Assembly (NCBI GenBank): GCA_018363335.1
Contig: JAGZOA010000001.1
Coordinates: 62,001 to 126,000 of the forward strand
Direction: 5' to 3'
Source of the DNA: Haemophilus_D parainfluenzae_Y
Lineage (GTDB): Bacteria; Pseudomonadota; Gammaproteobacteria; Enterobacterales; Pasteurellaceae
Length of the DNA: 64,000 bases
The first letter of the stretch is position 1. Every line of letters begins with the position of its first letter. Made by a program: the position numbers and the translations under genes. The notes below the pieces were generated by a model. It did no database searches, was not told the DNA's origin, and saw only the letters and a list, made by a program, of their open reading frames with translations. Of the stretch, positions 1 through 8,561 are shown piece after piece.

Positions 1-206
1 ATACGCTGACTTTTGTCTTTAATGAAGATTGCACACTCAAACGCTTAAAATTTGCCGATGCAGTGCGTGAGAAAAATGCGGATATTTTAAAAGAAGATTA
101 TGCGCAACGCTTTGATGCTGATTTTGTATTAATGACGGGCATTTTATCTAAACTGACAGAAAACTTACTCGATGAATTCGGTGGCGAGAAAGTTCGATTA
201 GGTTAG
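1..206 (+). CDS. rdgC: RdgC, recombination-associated protein (C-terminal end, 5'-truncated)
   Basis: Only the last 67 codons are present, read in the frame starting at base 3 and ending in TAG at 204-206. The peptide contains a stretch reading QRFDADFVLMTG followed by a short helix and GGE, which I recognise as the conserved C-terminus of RdgC. RdgC is a ring-shaped, nucleoid-associated DNA-binding protein that limits RecA loading. The gene enters from the left edge, so its start and promoter cannot be judged. A rho-independent terminator follows 18 bp after the stop. Confidence 0.82.
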   Translation, partial: TLTFVFNEDCTLKRLKFADAVREKNADILKEDYAQRFDADFVLMTGILSKLTENLLDEFGGEKVRLG

Positions 207-223
207 TTTGAACGAAGAAATAA

Positions 224-250
224 AAAAGGCGGACATCATGTTCGCCTTTT
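224..250 (+). terminator. Rho-independent terminator of rdgC
   Basis: AAAAGGCG (224-231) pairs with CGCCTTTT (243-250) around a short loop, and the descending arm ends in T residues. It sits directly downstream of the rdgC stop codon. Confidence 0.75.
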
Positions 251-258
251 GTTTATCT

Positions 259-288
259 AAAAGTGCGGTCAAATTTCCGCACGTTTTT
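259..288. terminator. Uptake-sequence hairpin between rdgC and typA
   Basis: An AAGTGCGGT uptake sequence (261-269) is followed after a short AT-rich loop by CCGCAC plus T residues, giving a GTGCGG/CCGCAC stem. It lies immediately past the typA stop on the opposite strand, so it is placed to end convergent transcription. Uptake-sequence dyads used as terminators are well known in Haemophilus. Confidence 0.6.
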
Positions 289-290
289 AA

Positions 291-2141
291 TTAGTGAGTA
301 CTCGTACTAGTTGTCGTACGGTTTGCACGTTTACGATCGTTTTCCGTTAAGAGTTTTTTACGGATACGGATCGATTCTGGTGTCACTTCCACTAACTCGT
401 CATCATCGATAAACTCGATAGCTTGTTCAAGTGTAAATTTCACTGGTGTGGTTAAGACGATGGCATCATCTTTACCTGATGCACGCATATTGGTGAGTTT
501 TTTACCTTGTAAACAGTTTACGGTTAAGTCATTTGTACGGCTGTGAATACCGATGATTTGACCTTCGTAAACTTCTACGTTAGCTTCGATCATTAATTTA
601 CCACGCTCTTGTAAACCAAATAGCGCATAAGCTAAGGCTTTACCAGTTGCGTTAGAAATTAATACACCGTTTTTACGTTGACCGATTTCACCTGGTTTGA
701 TGTCATCGTAGTGATCGAAACTGGAGTAAAGTAAACCGGTACCAGATGTCATCGTCATGAATTCACCACGGAAACCGATTAAGCCACGGCTAGGAATGAT
801 GTATTCTAAACGTACACGACCTTTGCCATCCGGCATCATATCGCGAACTTCACCTTTACGGATACCTAATGCTTCCATGACAGAACCTTGGTGTTGCTCT
901 TCTACGTCGATGGTTACTTGCTCATAAGGCTCTTGTTTTTTACCGTTGATTTCACGGTAAATTACTTTAGGACGAGAAACCGCAAGTTCATAACCTTCAC
1001 GACGCATATTTTCAATTAATACTGAAAGGTGTAATTCACCACGACCAGAAACACGGAATTCATCTGGGTTTGGTGTTTCTTCTACGCGCAATGCCACGTT
1101 GTGAACTAACTCTTTGTTTAAACGTTCAAGAATTTGACGAGAAGTTACATATTTACCTTCTTGACCCGCAAACGGAGAGGTGTTTACACAGAAGAACATG
1201 GTTACAGTTGGTTCATCAACGGTTAATGAAGGTAAGGCTTCAACAGCGTTGATATCGCAAATAGTATCCGAGATATTTAATTCACCTAAACCGGTAATTG
1301 CAATGATGTCGCCCGCATAAGCGATATCTTCTTCATAACGTTGTAAACCAAGGTGACCTAATACTTGACCAACACGACCTTGGCGAGTTTTGCCTTCACC
1401 ATCAATAATCGTTACAGGTTGGTTTGGTTTTATAGAACCACGTTTGATACGACCGATACCGATAACACCCACATAGCTGTTATAGTCTAATTGTGAGATT
1501 TGCATTTGGAATGGGGCATCAAGTTCTACTTTTGGCGGTTCAACGTGTTGAACGATCGCTTCAAATAATGGGGTCATATCTTCCGCTAAATCTTCGTGTT
1601 CAAGACCAGCCACACCATTTAATGCTGAAGCATAGATAATCGGGAAGTCTAATTGCTCATCGGTTGCACCAAGGTTAACGAATAAATCGAATACTTGATC
1701 CACCACCCAATCAGGACGTGCACCTGGACGGTCAACTTTGTTGATAACAACAATTGGTTTTAAACCGTGAGCAAAGGCTTTTTGGGTTACGAAACGTGTT
1801 TGCGGCATTGGGCCGTCAAAGGCATCCACGACTAAAAGTACAGAATCCACCATAGAAAGTACACGTTCTACTTCACCACCGAAGTCCGCGTGTCCTGGGG
1901 TATCTACGATGTTAATGCGATAACCATTCCAATTAATTGCGGTATTTTTTGCCAGGATGGTAATGCCACGTTCTTTCTCAAGATCGTTTGAGTCCATTAC
2001 GCGCTCATCAACATCACCACGAGTTGATTCAAATGTACCGGATTGTTGAAGGAGTTTGTCAACGAGGGTGGTTTTACCATGGTCAACGTGAGCGATAATT
2101 GCGATATTGCGCAATTTATTAATATCAATGTCGTTTTTCAT
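291..2141 (-). CDS. typA: TypA/BipA, ribosome-associated translational GTPase
   Basis: This 616-residue protein has the layout of the TypA/BipA family. The P-loop AHVDHGKTT lies at about residues 17-25, DTPGHADFGGEVERVL at about 80, and NKVD at about 135, followed by domain II, EF-G-like domains III and V, and the BipA-specific C-terminal region. BipA binds the 70S ribosome and assists 50S assembly under stress and at low temperature. Length is normal and the frame is intact. It is transcribed leftwards, away from glnA, with a cloverleaf-like repeat in the gap. Position next to glnA matches the HI0864-HI0865 order I recall from H. influenzae. Confidence 0.97.
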   Translation of the reverse strand: MKNDIDINKLRNIAIIAHVDHGKTTLVDKLLQQSGTFESTRGDVDERVMDSNDLEKERGITILAKNTAINWNGYRINIVDTPGHADFGGEVERVLSMVDSVLLVVDAFDGPMPQTRFVTQKAFAHGLKPIVVINKVDRPGARPDWVVDQVFDLFVNLGATDEQLDFPIIYASALNGVAGLEHEDLAEDMTPLFEAIVQHVEPPKVELDAPFQMQISQLDYNSYVGVIGIGRIKRGSIKPNQPVTIIDGEGKTRQGRVGQVLGHLGLQRYEEDIAYAGDIIAITGLGELNISDTICDINAVEALPSLTVDEPTVTMFFCVNTSPFAGQEGKYVTSRQILERLNKELVHNVALRVEETPNPDEFRVSGRGELHLSVLIENMRREGYELAVSRPKVIYREINGKKQEPYEQVTIDVEEQHQGSVMEALGIRKGEVRDMMPDGKGRVRLEYIIPSRGLIGFRGEFMTMTSGTGLLYSSFDHYDDIKPGEIGQRKNGVLISNATGKALAYALFGLQERGKLMIEANVEVYEGQIIGIHSRTNDLTVNCLQGKKLTNMRASGKDDAIVLTTPVKFTLEQAIEFIDDDELVEVTPESIRIRKKLLTENDRKRANRTTTSTSTH

Positions 2142-2168
2142 TTATTACGTTCTTAAAGTTTAAGTTTT

Positions 2169-2236
2169 GTAGGGTGGAATTTTTATACCACCGAATAGTC
2201 CAAGTAGTTTAAATTGGTGAGTTAAACTCACCCTAC
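2169..2236. repeat. Cloverleaf-like inverted repeat between typA and glnA
   Basis: An outer 8-bp stem pairs GTAGGGTG (2169-2176) with CACCCTAC (2229-2236). Inside lie two further hairpins: GGTGG (2173-2177)/CCACC (2188-2192), which partly competes with the outer stem, and GGTGAGT (2216-2222)/ACTCACC (2226-2232). Nested arms of this type resemble small non-autonomous intergenic elements. No second copy was seen in this window. Confidence 0.6.
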
Positions 2237-2332
2237 GAGAATCTCGAAAGGGCAAAAATTATACACGATATTTCGTTACTCTGCTATGCTGGTGTTTAAA
2301 ATAAATCCCATGAAAAAAGTAAGCGGTTGCGT

Positions 2333-2338
2333 TATAAT
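2333..2338 (+). promoter_or_regulatory. Candidate -10 element for glnA
   Basis: A perfect TATAAT lies about 50 bp upstream of the glnA start. No good -35 box is visible at the expected distance, so activation or an alternative promoter is possible. Confidence 0.4.
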
Positions 2339-2390
2339 GTTCTTTTAATTTTTATAAAGATTATATACATAGCAAAATAGAGGACTCCTT

Positions 2391-3809
2391 ATGCCAAATG
2401 CAAATGCAATTGCCAACGTATTCAAACTGATCGAAGAGAACGATATTAAGTTCGCGCTACTTCGTTTCACCGACATTAAAGGGAAAGAACACGGTGTTTC
2501 TATTCCAGTTAGCCTTGTCGATGAAGATATGTTTGAAGATGGCAAAATGTTCGATGGCTCTTCTGTTGAAGGTTGGAAAACCATTAACAAAGCCGATATG
2601 CTTTTAATGCCAATCGCTGAGACTGCGGTAGTCGATCCATTTGCGCAGATCCCAACTCTCTCAATTCGTTGTAGTATTTATGAACCAACGACTATGCAAA
2701 GCTATGATCGTGACCCGCGTTCAATTGCTATTCGTGCCGAAAACTATATGCGTTCAACCGGTATTGCGGATCAAGCATTCTTTGGTCCAGAACCAGAGTT
2801 CTTCTTATTTGATGATGTACGTTTTGATGTATCAATGAACCGTGCTTCTTTTGCCGTTGATGATATTGAGGCTGCTTGGAACACCAACAAAAAATACGAA
2901 GGTGGTAACAACGCTTATCGTCCACTGAAAAAAGGTGGTTACTGTGCAGTTGCTCCAATTGATACGGCACACGATATTCGCTCTGAAATGTGTTTGATTT
3001 TAGAAGAAATGGGCTTAGTAGTAGAAGCACACCACCATGAAGTGGCGACTGCGGGCCAAAATGAAATTGCAACGAAATTCAACAGCTTAACTTTAAAAGC
3101 AGATGAAACACAAATCTATAAATATGTTGTGCAAAATGTTGCGTTAGAACATGGTAAAACTGCTTGCTTTATGCCGAAACCAATTACAGGTGATAACGGT
3201 TCTGGTATGCACTGTAATATGTCATTAAGCAAAGACGGTAAAAACATTTTCCAAGGTGATAAATATGCAGGTCTTTCTGAAACCGCACTTTATTACATTG
3301 GCGGTATTATTAAGCATGCTAAAGCATTAAATGCATTCACTAACCCAAGTACGAACTCATATAAACGTTTAGTACCAGGTTTTGAAGCGCCAGTGTTGCT
3401 GGCTTACTCTGCAAGCAACCGTTCTGCTTCAATTCGTATCCCAGCAGTAACTAGCCCGAAAGCAATCCGTATTGAAGCGCGTTTCCCAGATCCATTAGCA
3501 AACCCATACCTTGCATTCGCTGCATTATTGATGGCAGGCCTTGACGGTGTAGTAAACAAAATCCACCCAGGCGATGCAATGGATAAAAATCTTTACGATC
3601 TTCCACCAGAAGAATTAAAAGATATTCCAGCGGTAGCAAGCTCACTAGAAGAAGCATTGAATTCATTAGAAAAAGACTATGAATTCTTAACGCAAGGTGG
3701 CGTATTTGCTAAAGACTTTATCGAAGCATTTATTAGCGTTAAACGTAAAGACGTGGAACGTTTAAATATGACACCACATCCAGTTGAGTTTGAGATGTAT
3801 TATGCCTAA
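2391..3809 (+). CDS. glnA: Glutamine synthetase, type I
   Basis: The enzyme condenses ammonia and glutamate to glutamine with ATP, in the cytoplasm. The 472-residue length matches dodecameric type I-beta enzymes. Visible signatures are FDGSSVEGW near residue 54, the ATP-site motif NGSGMHCN near residue 266, NRSASIRIP near 343, and KNLYDLPPEE with Tyr402 at the position of the adenylylated tyrosine (Tyr397 in E. coli). The adenylylation site is therefore retained. AGGA precedes the ATG. One exact uptake sequence lies inside the gene at 3282-3290. No glnL/glnG genes follow; the next genes are a polysaccharide locus. Confidence 0.98.
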   Translation: MPNANAIANVFKLIEENDIKFALLRFTDIKGKEHGVSIPVSLVDEDMFEDGKMFDGSSVEGWKTINKADMLLMPIAETAVVDPFAQIPTLSIRCSIYEPTTMQSYDRDPRSIAIRAENYMRSTGIADQAFFGPEPEFFLFDDVRFDVSMNRASFAVDDIEAAWNTNKKYEGGNNAYRPLKKGGYCAVAPIDTAHDIRSEMCLILEEMGLVVEAHHHEVATAGQNEIATKFNSLTLKADETQIYKYVVQNVALEHGKTACFMPKPITGDNGSGMHCNMSLSKDGKNIFQGDKYAGLSETALYYIGGIIKHAKALNAFTNPSTNSYKRLVPGFEAPVLLAYSASNRSASIRIPAVTSPKAIRIEARFPDPLANPYLAFAALLMAGLDGVVNKIHPGDAMDKNLYDLPPEELKDIPAVASSLEEALNSLEKDYEFLTQGGVFAKDFIEAFISVKRKDVERLNMTPHPVEFEMYYA

Positions 3810-3838
3810 TAGACATATAATTAGTTGATTCCTAAGTA

Positions 3839-3872
3839 TAAAAGATATCACTTTGTAAGTGGTATCTTTTTT
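3839..3872 (+). terminator. Rho-independent terminator of glnA
   Basis: An AAAGATA-N-CACTT arm and its complement ending in ATCTTTT form a long stem with a very short loop, followed by a T run. It separates glnA from the polysaccharide locus. Confidence 0.85.
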
Positions 3873-3960
3873 GTTTTATATCAATGATTTATTTTTTCTT
3901 TTGAAGCAAATTATCCTTTGCTAAGATTACTTTAATTTCCTTGTTAGAGGATGGGAACTC

Positions 3961-3983
3961 GGGTAGAATGCGGTAAGTTTATA
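3961..3983 (+). promoter_or_regulatory. Possible ops/JUMPstart-like element ahead of the polysaccharide operon
   Basis: GGGTAG followed by GCGGTAAG (3970-3977) lies in the untranslated leader about 40 bp before wzz. It resembles the GGTAG and GCGGTAG parts of the JUMPstart/ops element through which RfaH suppresses early termination in long polysaccharide operons. The match is partial, so this is tentative. Confidence 0.35.
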
Positions 3984-4013
3984 GTATGTTCAATTGACCT
4001 GAAAGGATTAATA

Positions 4014-5141
4014 ATGAGTAATAGCAGTTATCAAGAACTAAATGAGCCGGCTGAGATTGATTTGATTGAGTTGGTTAAGAATCTATGGAAGAGAAAGCTA
4101 TGGATTATTTTATCTGCTTTTGTTTGTACCGCCATTACGGCAGGCTATGCTTTTACAGCTAAAGAACAATGGACATCTAGATCTGTAGTCATTGCACCTA
4201 AGGTGGCTAATTTAGGTGATTATTTATTATTGCGTAGTGAGTATGCAGCTATTTTAGATATTAAAGATTTTTCACAAGATAAGGTTTTAGAGAAGGTATT
4301 CAATGACTTTAAAACTGCTTTATTTTCTCGTAGCCTGAAAGATGCATTCTTTTCTCAATCAAAATGGTTTAATACTTATGCCGCTAAAAATGCTAATTCC
4401 GAAGAGGCAAAACAAAAGCTGTTATCTAATTTGATTGATAAAAATCTGATTGTTACCGTACCAGATCCTAAAAAAGATCCGAATGCAATTGGTGTGAATG
4501 TTAGTTTTACTGCTGAGACACCAAAAGAAGCACAGGATGTATTATTGGACTATATTCAATTTGTAAATCAATGGGTTCTTGCTGAAAATAAAAAAGATTT
4601 TTTAGCTAGTCTTGGGGTAGTGCTTAGTGACTTAGACGTTCAGAAAAAAAAGATTGAACGAGATACAGAAACTGTGCGTCAAATTCAGTTAGAAAACCTT
4701 ACAACGGCATTAAGTATCGCAAAATCAGCTGGTATAAAAGATTATTCAAAATCTTTAAGTGGTAATGTGAGCGTACCAGAAGTATTGTTAGGTGATGCGA
4801 AGGTACCATTTAGTGATTCAAAACTCAGTGATGGCTCATATTTATTTATGTTAGGGGAAAAGTACTTACAAGCTCAGGTTGATACCTTGAAAAATGCACC
4901 TTTAGTCTATCCTCTGAATTATTATAATATTGAAAAACAAGCTAACTTATTAAATGCATTAGAGAAAAAAGTTGAGAAAGAAGCTACTGTCAGCGGATAT
5001 TATTATTTAAGTGAGCCCGACTATCCAGTTCAACGTGATTGGCCTAAGCGATTAATTTTACTTATTGTAGGATTTGTTTTTGGTGTAGTACTTTCATCAT
5101 TAATCATTTTAGCTAGAGAAGTATTTTCAAATAAGGCATAA
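4014..5141 (+). CDS. wzz: Wzz-like polysaccharide chain-length regulator
   Basis: A 375-residue inner-membrane protein with polysaccharide co-polymerase architecture. It has a short cytoplasmic N-terminus, one membrane span at about residues 27-46 preceded by a KRK cluster, a large periplasmic region rich in charged helices, and a second span near the C-terminus preceded by a proline-containing EPDYPVQRDWPKR segment. Wzz proteins set the modal length of Wzy-polymerised O-antigen. I chose the ATG at 4014, which has AAAGGA about 8 bases upstream; an in-frame upstream start at 3951 gives an unlikely 21-residue extension. It is the first gene of the locus, after the glnA terminator. Confidence 0.88.
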   Translation: MSNSSYQELNEPAEIDLIELVKNLWKRKLWIILSAFVCTAITAGYAFTAKEQWTSRSVVIAPKVANLGDYLLLRSEYAAILDIKDFSQDKVLEKVFNDFKTALFSRSLKDAFFSQSKWFNTYAAKNANSEEAKQKLLSNLIDKNLIVTVPDPKKDPNAIGVNVSFTAETPKEAQDVLLDYIQFVNQWVLAENKKDFLASLGVVLSDLDVQKKKIERDTETVRQIQLENLTTALSIAKSAGIKDYSKSLSGNVSVPEVLLGDAKVPFSDSKLSDGSYLFMLGEKYLQAQVDTLKNAPLVYPLNYYNIEKQANLLNALEKKVEKEATVSGYYYLSEPDYPVQRDWPKRLILLIVGFVFGVVLSSLIILAREVFSNKA

Positions 5142-5143
5142 AT

Positions 5144-5944
5144 ATGAAAGATATTAAAATTATTATTGCTACACACAAGCAACATTTTATGCCATCAGAT
5201 GATATGTATTTGCCATTACATGTGGGCAAATCAGGGAAAGAGGAACTTGGTTACCAAGGTGATGATACAGGTGATAATATTTCAGCTAAAAATTCTAATT
5301 TTTGTGAGCTAACAGGGCTTTATTGGGCGTGGAAAAATTTACCTAATTATTATTTAGGTTTAATTCATTATCGTCGTTTTTTTAGCGTAAAAAGCCGTGC
5401 AGAGCGTAAAAAGAATCCTTTGGAAACACTCTATCTAACACACGAAGAAGCGAGTCACTTATTAAGCCAATATGATGTAATCGTACCAAGTAAACGCAAT
5501 TATTACATTGAAACGCTTTATTCACATTATGCGAATACCTTACATGCCGAGCATTTAGATGTAACTCGTGAAATTATTACCGAAAAGTGCAGTGAGTTTT
5601 TAGGAAGTTTTGATTCGGTAATGAAACAGCGTGGCGGCTATATGTTTAACATGTTCATTATGTCTAAAGAATTAGTGAATGATTATTGCAGTTGGCTATT
5701 TCCCATTTTATTTGAATTGGAAAAACGTATTCCTGCGGAACAATATTCAGTATTCCACGCTCGTTTTTATGGACGTGTCAGTGAGTTGCTATTTAATGTT
5801 TGGTTAAAACAATATTCTCAATCTAAACCATTAAAAGTGAAAGCAATTCCATTTGTCTATGGCGAGAAAATTAATTGGACTAAGAAAATAATTGCTTTTT
5901 TGCAAGCAAAATTTTTAGGAAAAAAATATCAGGATAGTTTTTAA
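5144..5944 (+). CDS. DUF4422 family putative glycosyltransferase
   Basis: A 266-residue soluble protein beginning with a beta-strand (IKIIIATHK), followed by a PLHVG segment, a conserved GDDTGDNIS stretch, WAWKNL and an LIHYRRFF motif. This pattern is typical of the DUF4422 family found in capsule and exopolysaccharide loci, and these proteins are generally taken as glycosyltransferases. There is no signal peptide or membrane span. The ATG follows the wzz stop by two bases, with AAGG in the wzz tail, so the two are co-translated. The exact sugar and acceptor cannot be read from sequence; transfer of one residue of the repeat unit is inferred from context. Confidence 0.75.
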   Translation: MKDIKIIIATHKQHFMPSDDMYLPLHVGKSGKEELGYQGDDTGDNISAKNSNFCELTGLYWAWKNLPNYYLGLIHYRRFFSVKSRAERKKNPLETLYLTHEEASHLLSQYDVIVPSKRNYYIETLYSHYANTLHAEHLDVTREIITEKCSEFLGSFDSVMKQRGGYMFNMFIMSKELVNDYCSWLFPILFELEKRIPAEQYSVFHARFYGRVSELLFNVWLKQYSQSKPLKVKAIPFVYGEKINWTKKIIAFLQAKFLGKKYQDSF

Positions 5945-5952
5945 TATATATT

Positions 5953-7119
5953 ATGGTTAAAAGAGATGATTTAATCTATCTTAGCGGTTATGGAGTATGG
6001 TTGTTTTTGATGCAAATTATGTCAACAACATACTCTGAATTGTTATTTGATACAGTTGAATATTATAAAATATTTAGTATATTTTCTTTTATCCTATTGT
6101 TATTTTTATCTTTATTTATTTATAGGTTGAATGAAGAATATATTTTAAAAGACTTATTTATTTTGTCTATTTTCTTATTAGTAATATTTTTTAGTAAAAC
6201 TTTTGGGGTGTTAGCTATCTATGCCCTCCTCTTCTTATTGGCTAAATATATTCCATTTAGTAAAATTTTGAAAGTATATATATTTATATTTTTAACAATT
6301 ATCTTGATAGTCTTTTTAGGTTTTATTTTTGATTTTCTACCCCCTGTTAATTTATTAAATGAATCATTAAGGGATGATGGGCAATATAGATATGCTTTAG
6401 GATTTACTTATACTACATTTTTACCGAATTATTTTTTTCATGTAATATTGGCTTTTATTTTCCTAAGAGAAAAGAAATTGGGTAATATAGAAATTTTTAC
6501 TATTTTTATAATTAATTTTATTCTTTACAAATATACAGATACAAAAGCGGTTTATTATCTGATTAATCTTATTATTATAGTTTTATTTTTTATTAAAATA
6601 TTTCCTGTAGATTTTAACAATAAATCTATTTTATCTTTTTTATCTAGATTAATAGTAAAATATAGTTTTTTGATTTTATGTGTTCTATCTATTTATTTAC
6701 ATTGTTTTTACGATCCTTCTATAGAGTGGATGAACTCACTTAATGAAATATTGGCAGATAGATTAAGACTTGGGCATCAGGGTATAGAAAAGTATGGTGT
6801 GACTTTGTTTGGTAATGATGTTGAATATGTATCATTCAACCAAGTAACAGAGTTTTCTCCATATTTCTTCTTAGATTCATCATATCAAAGAATATTGATT
6901 AATTTTGGAGCTGTAGTTGTTCTATTATTAGTTTTGGGGTTTACTCAATTATCTAAGCTCATTATATTTAACAATAACATTTATTATGGAATTTCTATAG
7001 TTTTTTTATTAGGACATTCGTTTACAGATCCACAGTTATTAGATCCTATATTTAATCCATTTTCTCTGATATTGGCTTATATCTATAGTCATATTGGTCG
7101 ATGTAATCTATTTAGGTAA
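5953..7119 (+). CDS. wzy: O-antigen polymerase (Wzy-like)
   Basis: A 388-residue, extremely hydrophobic protein with roughly ten membrane segments and one larger hydrophilic loop at about residues 250-300. No enzymatic motif is visible, as is normal for Wzy, and the family is too diverse to recognise by sequence alone. The call rests on topology, on a position between wzz and wzx, and on the absence of another polymerase candidate in the locus. Wzy joins lipid-linked repeat units on the periplasmic face of the inner membrane. The gene is among the most AT-rich in the window. Its ribosome-binding site is weak. Confidence 0.75.
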   Translation: MVKRDDLIYLSGYGVWLFLMQIMSTTYSELLFDTVEYYKIFSIFSFILLLFLSLFIYRLNEEYILKDLFILSIFLLVIFFSKTFGVLAIYALLFLLAKYIPFSKILKVYIFIFLTIILIVFLGFIFDFLPPVNLLNESLRDDGQYRYALGFTYTTFLPNYFFHVILAFIFLREKKLGNIEIFTIFIINFILYKYTDTKAVYYLINLIIIVLFFIKIFPVDFNNKSILSFLSRLIVKYSFLILCVLSIYLHCFYDPSIEWMNSLNEILADRLRLGHQGIEKYGVTLFGNDVEYVSFNQVTEFSPYFFLDSSYQRILINFGAVVVLLLVLGFTQLSKLIIFNNNIYYGISIVFLLGHSFTDPQLLDPIFNPFSLILAYIYSHIGRCNLFR

Positions 7120-7128
7120 GGAAGCTGA

Positions 7129-8553
7129 ATGAATATCAGATATAATTTTTTAATGAATTTTATTTTAACTATATCAAATTTTCTATTTCCTCTAATTACA
7201 TTTCCATATGTTTCTAGAGTGTTAGGACCTAATGGGATGGGAATATCTTCATTTGCAATGTCAATAATTTCTTATTTTGTTATTTTAGCAACATTAGGAA
7301 GTGCAACTTACGGTATTAGAGCATGCTCACAAGTGGGGGAAAATAAGGATGAATTATCAAAAGTAACACATGAGATAATATTTATTAACCTTATTACTAT
7401 GATTATCTCATATCTTTTTTTATATTTTTGTGTTCATTTTTTTGACGGATTACATGAAAATAAAGCTAGTATAGCTATAGCCTCTTTTATGATTTTACTA
7501 AATGTTTGTAGTGTTGAATGGTTTTATAGAGGAATAGAAAAATATACTTATATAACAATAGTCTCTTTATTATTTAAATTAATTGCTTTAGTGTCTTCTT
7601 TTATTTTTATACAAAAAACCTCTGATTATTTCTCATTTATACTAATTTCAGTTATTTCTTTGTCTGGTTCTGGAATAATAAATCTTTTTAATATAAAGAA
7701 ATATATTAACTTTAAATTCTATAATGATTATAATCTCAAGAAACATATTAAGCCAATGTTAACATTCTTCTTTATGTCATTGGCTATTTCTGTTTATACC
7801 TATACAGATTCAGTTCTATTAGGGTTACTTACTAACTTAGATGAAGTTGGATTTTATAATGTAGCTGTAAGAATTAAAGGTATACTAATTAGCATTGTTA
7901 CTTCATTAGGTGTTGTTTTGCTACCAAAACTTTCTTTATATATAAAAAAAGGTATGATGAATGAGTTTAGTAGCTTATTAATATTATCACTGAGATTTAT
8001 AGTAGCTTTATCTCTTCCTTTAGTTATATTTTTCATTTTTTTTGCAAAAGAAACTATCTTATTATTATCAGGAGAACAATATTTTAATTCTATACCATTG
8101 TTACAGATTTCTTTGGTGGCGGTAATTATTGTTGGGATTACTAATATTTTGGGTATCCAGATGTTAGTTCCATTAGGGAAGGAAAAAAAGCTTTTTGTTT
8201 CAGTACTATGTGGCGCTCTTATTAATGTAGTAGCTAATTTTACTTTGATTCCTTTCTTATCTTCTGTAGGAGCAGCTATATCTATGGTTTTGGCTGAGTT
8301 TACTATATTGCTTATTCAGATATATTTCTTAAAGAAATACATGTTTTTATTTATGAAAGTTAATTATATTAAAGTTATATTGTCTTCTCTTATCTCACTA
8401 GGGGTTGTGAGCATTTTTAGAAGCTTTATTTTCGATAATAACTTTTTATTATTATTATGTTCAGGTTCTATTTTTTTTATTATTTATTTGATAACTCTTT
8501 TATTATTAAAGGAGAGAATATTAATAGATGTACTTAAATTAGAGTTAAAATAG
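7129..8553 (+). CDS. wzx: O-antigen flippase (Wzx, MOP superfamily)
   Basis: A 474-residue polytopic protein with about 12-14 membrane segments. It starts with a hydrophobic stretch followed by FPYVSRVLGPNGMGISSFA, the typical N-terminus of polysaccharide flippases (PF01943-type). Wzx moves undecaprenyl-diphosphate-linked repeat units across the inner membrane. AAGGAAG precedes the ATG. Composition is AT-rich like its neighbours, with many ATA and AGA codons. The N-terminal motif makes this a firmer call than Wzy. Confidence 0.9.
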   Translation: MNIRYNFLMNFILTISNFLFPLITFPYVSRVLGPNGMGISSFAMSIISYFVILATLGSATYGIRACSQVGENKDELSKVTHEIIFINLITMIISYLFLYFCVHFFDGLHENKASIAIASFMILLNVCSVEWFYRGIEKYTYITIVSLLFKLIALVSSFIFIQKTSDYFSFILISVISLSGSGIINLFNIKKYINFKFYNDYNLKKHIKPMLTFFFMSLAISVYTYTDSVLLGLLTNLDEVGFYNVAVRIKGILISIVTSLGVVLLPKLSLYIKKGMMNEFSSLLILSLRFIVALSLPLVIFFIFFAKETILLLSGEQYFNSIPLLQISLVAVIIVGITNILGIQMLVPLGKEKKLFVSVLCGALINVVANFTLIPFLSSVGAAISMVLAEFTILLIQIYFLKKYMFLFMKVNYIKVILSSLISLGVVSIFRSFIFDNNFLLLLCSGSIFFIIYLITLLLLKERILIDVLKLELK

Positions 8554-8561
8554 AGGCTGTT

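Noticed and set aside
2345..2590. Minus-strand ORF overlapping the 5' end of glnA
   Set aside because: It is antisense to a conserved gene, has no recognisable domain, and lacks a ribosome-binding site.
3951..4013. N-terminal extension of Wzz
   Set aside because: The upstream start has no ribosome site, and the added 21 residues do not resemble a Wzz N-terminus. The ATG at 4014 has AAAGGA.
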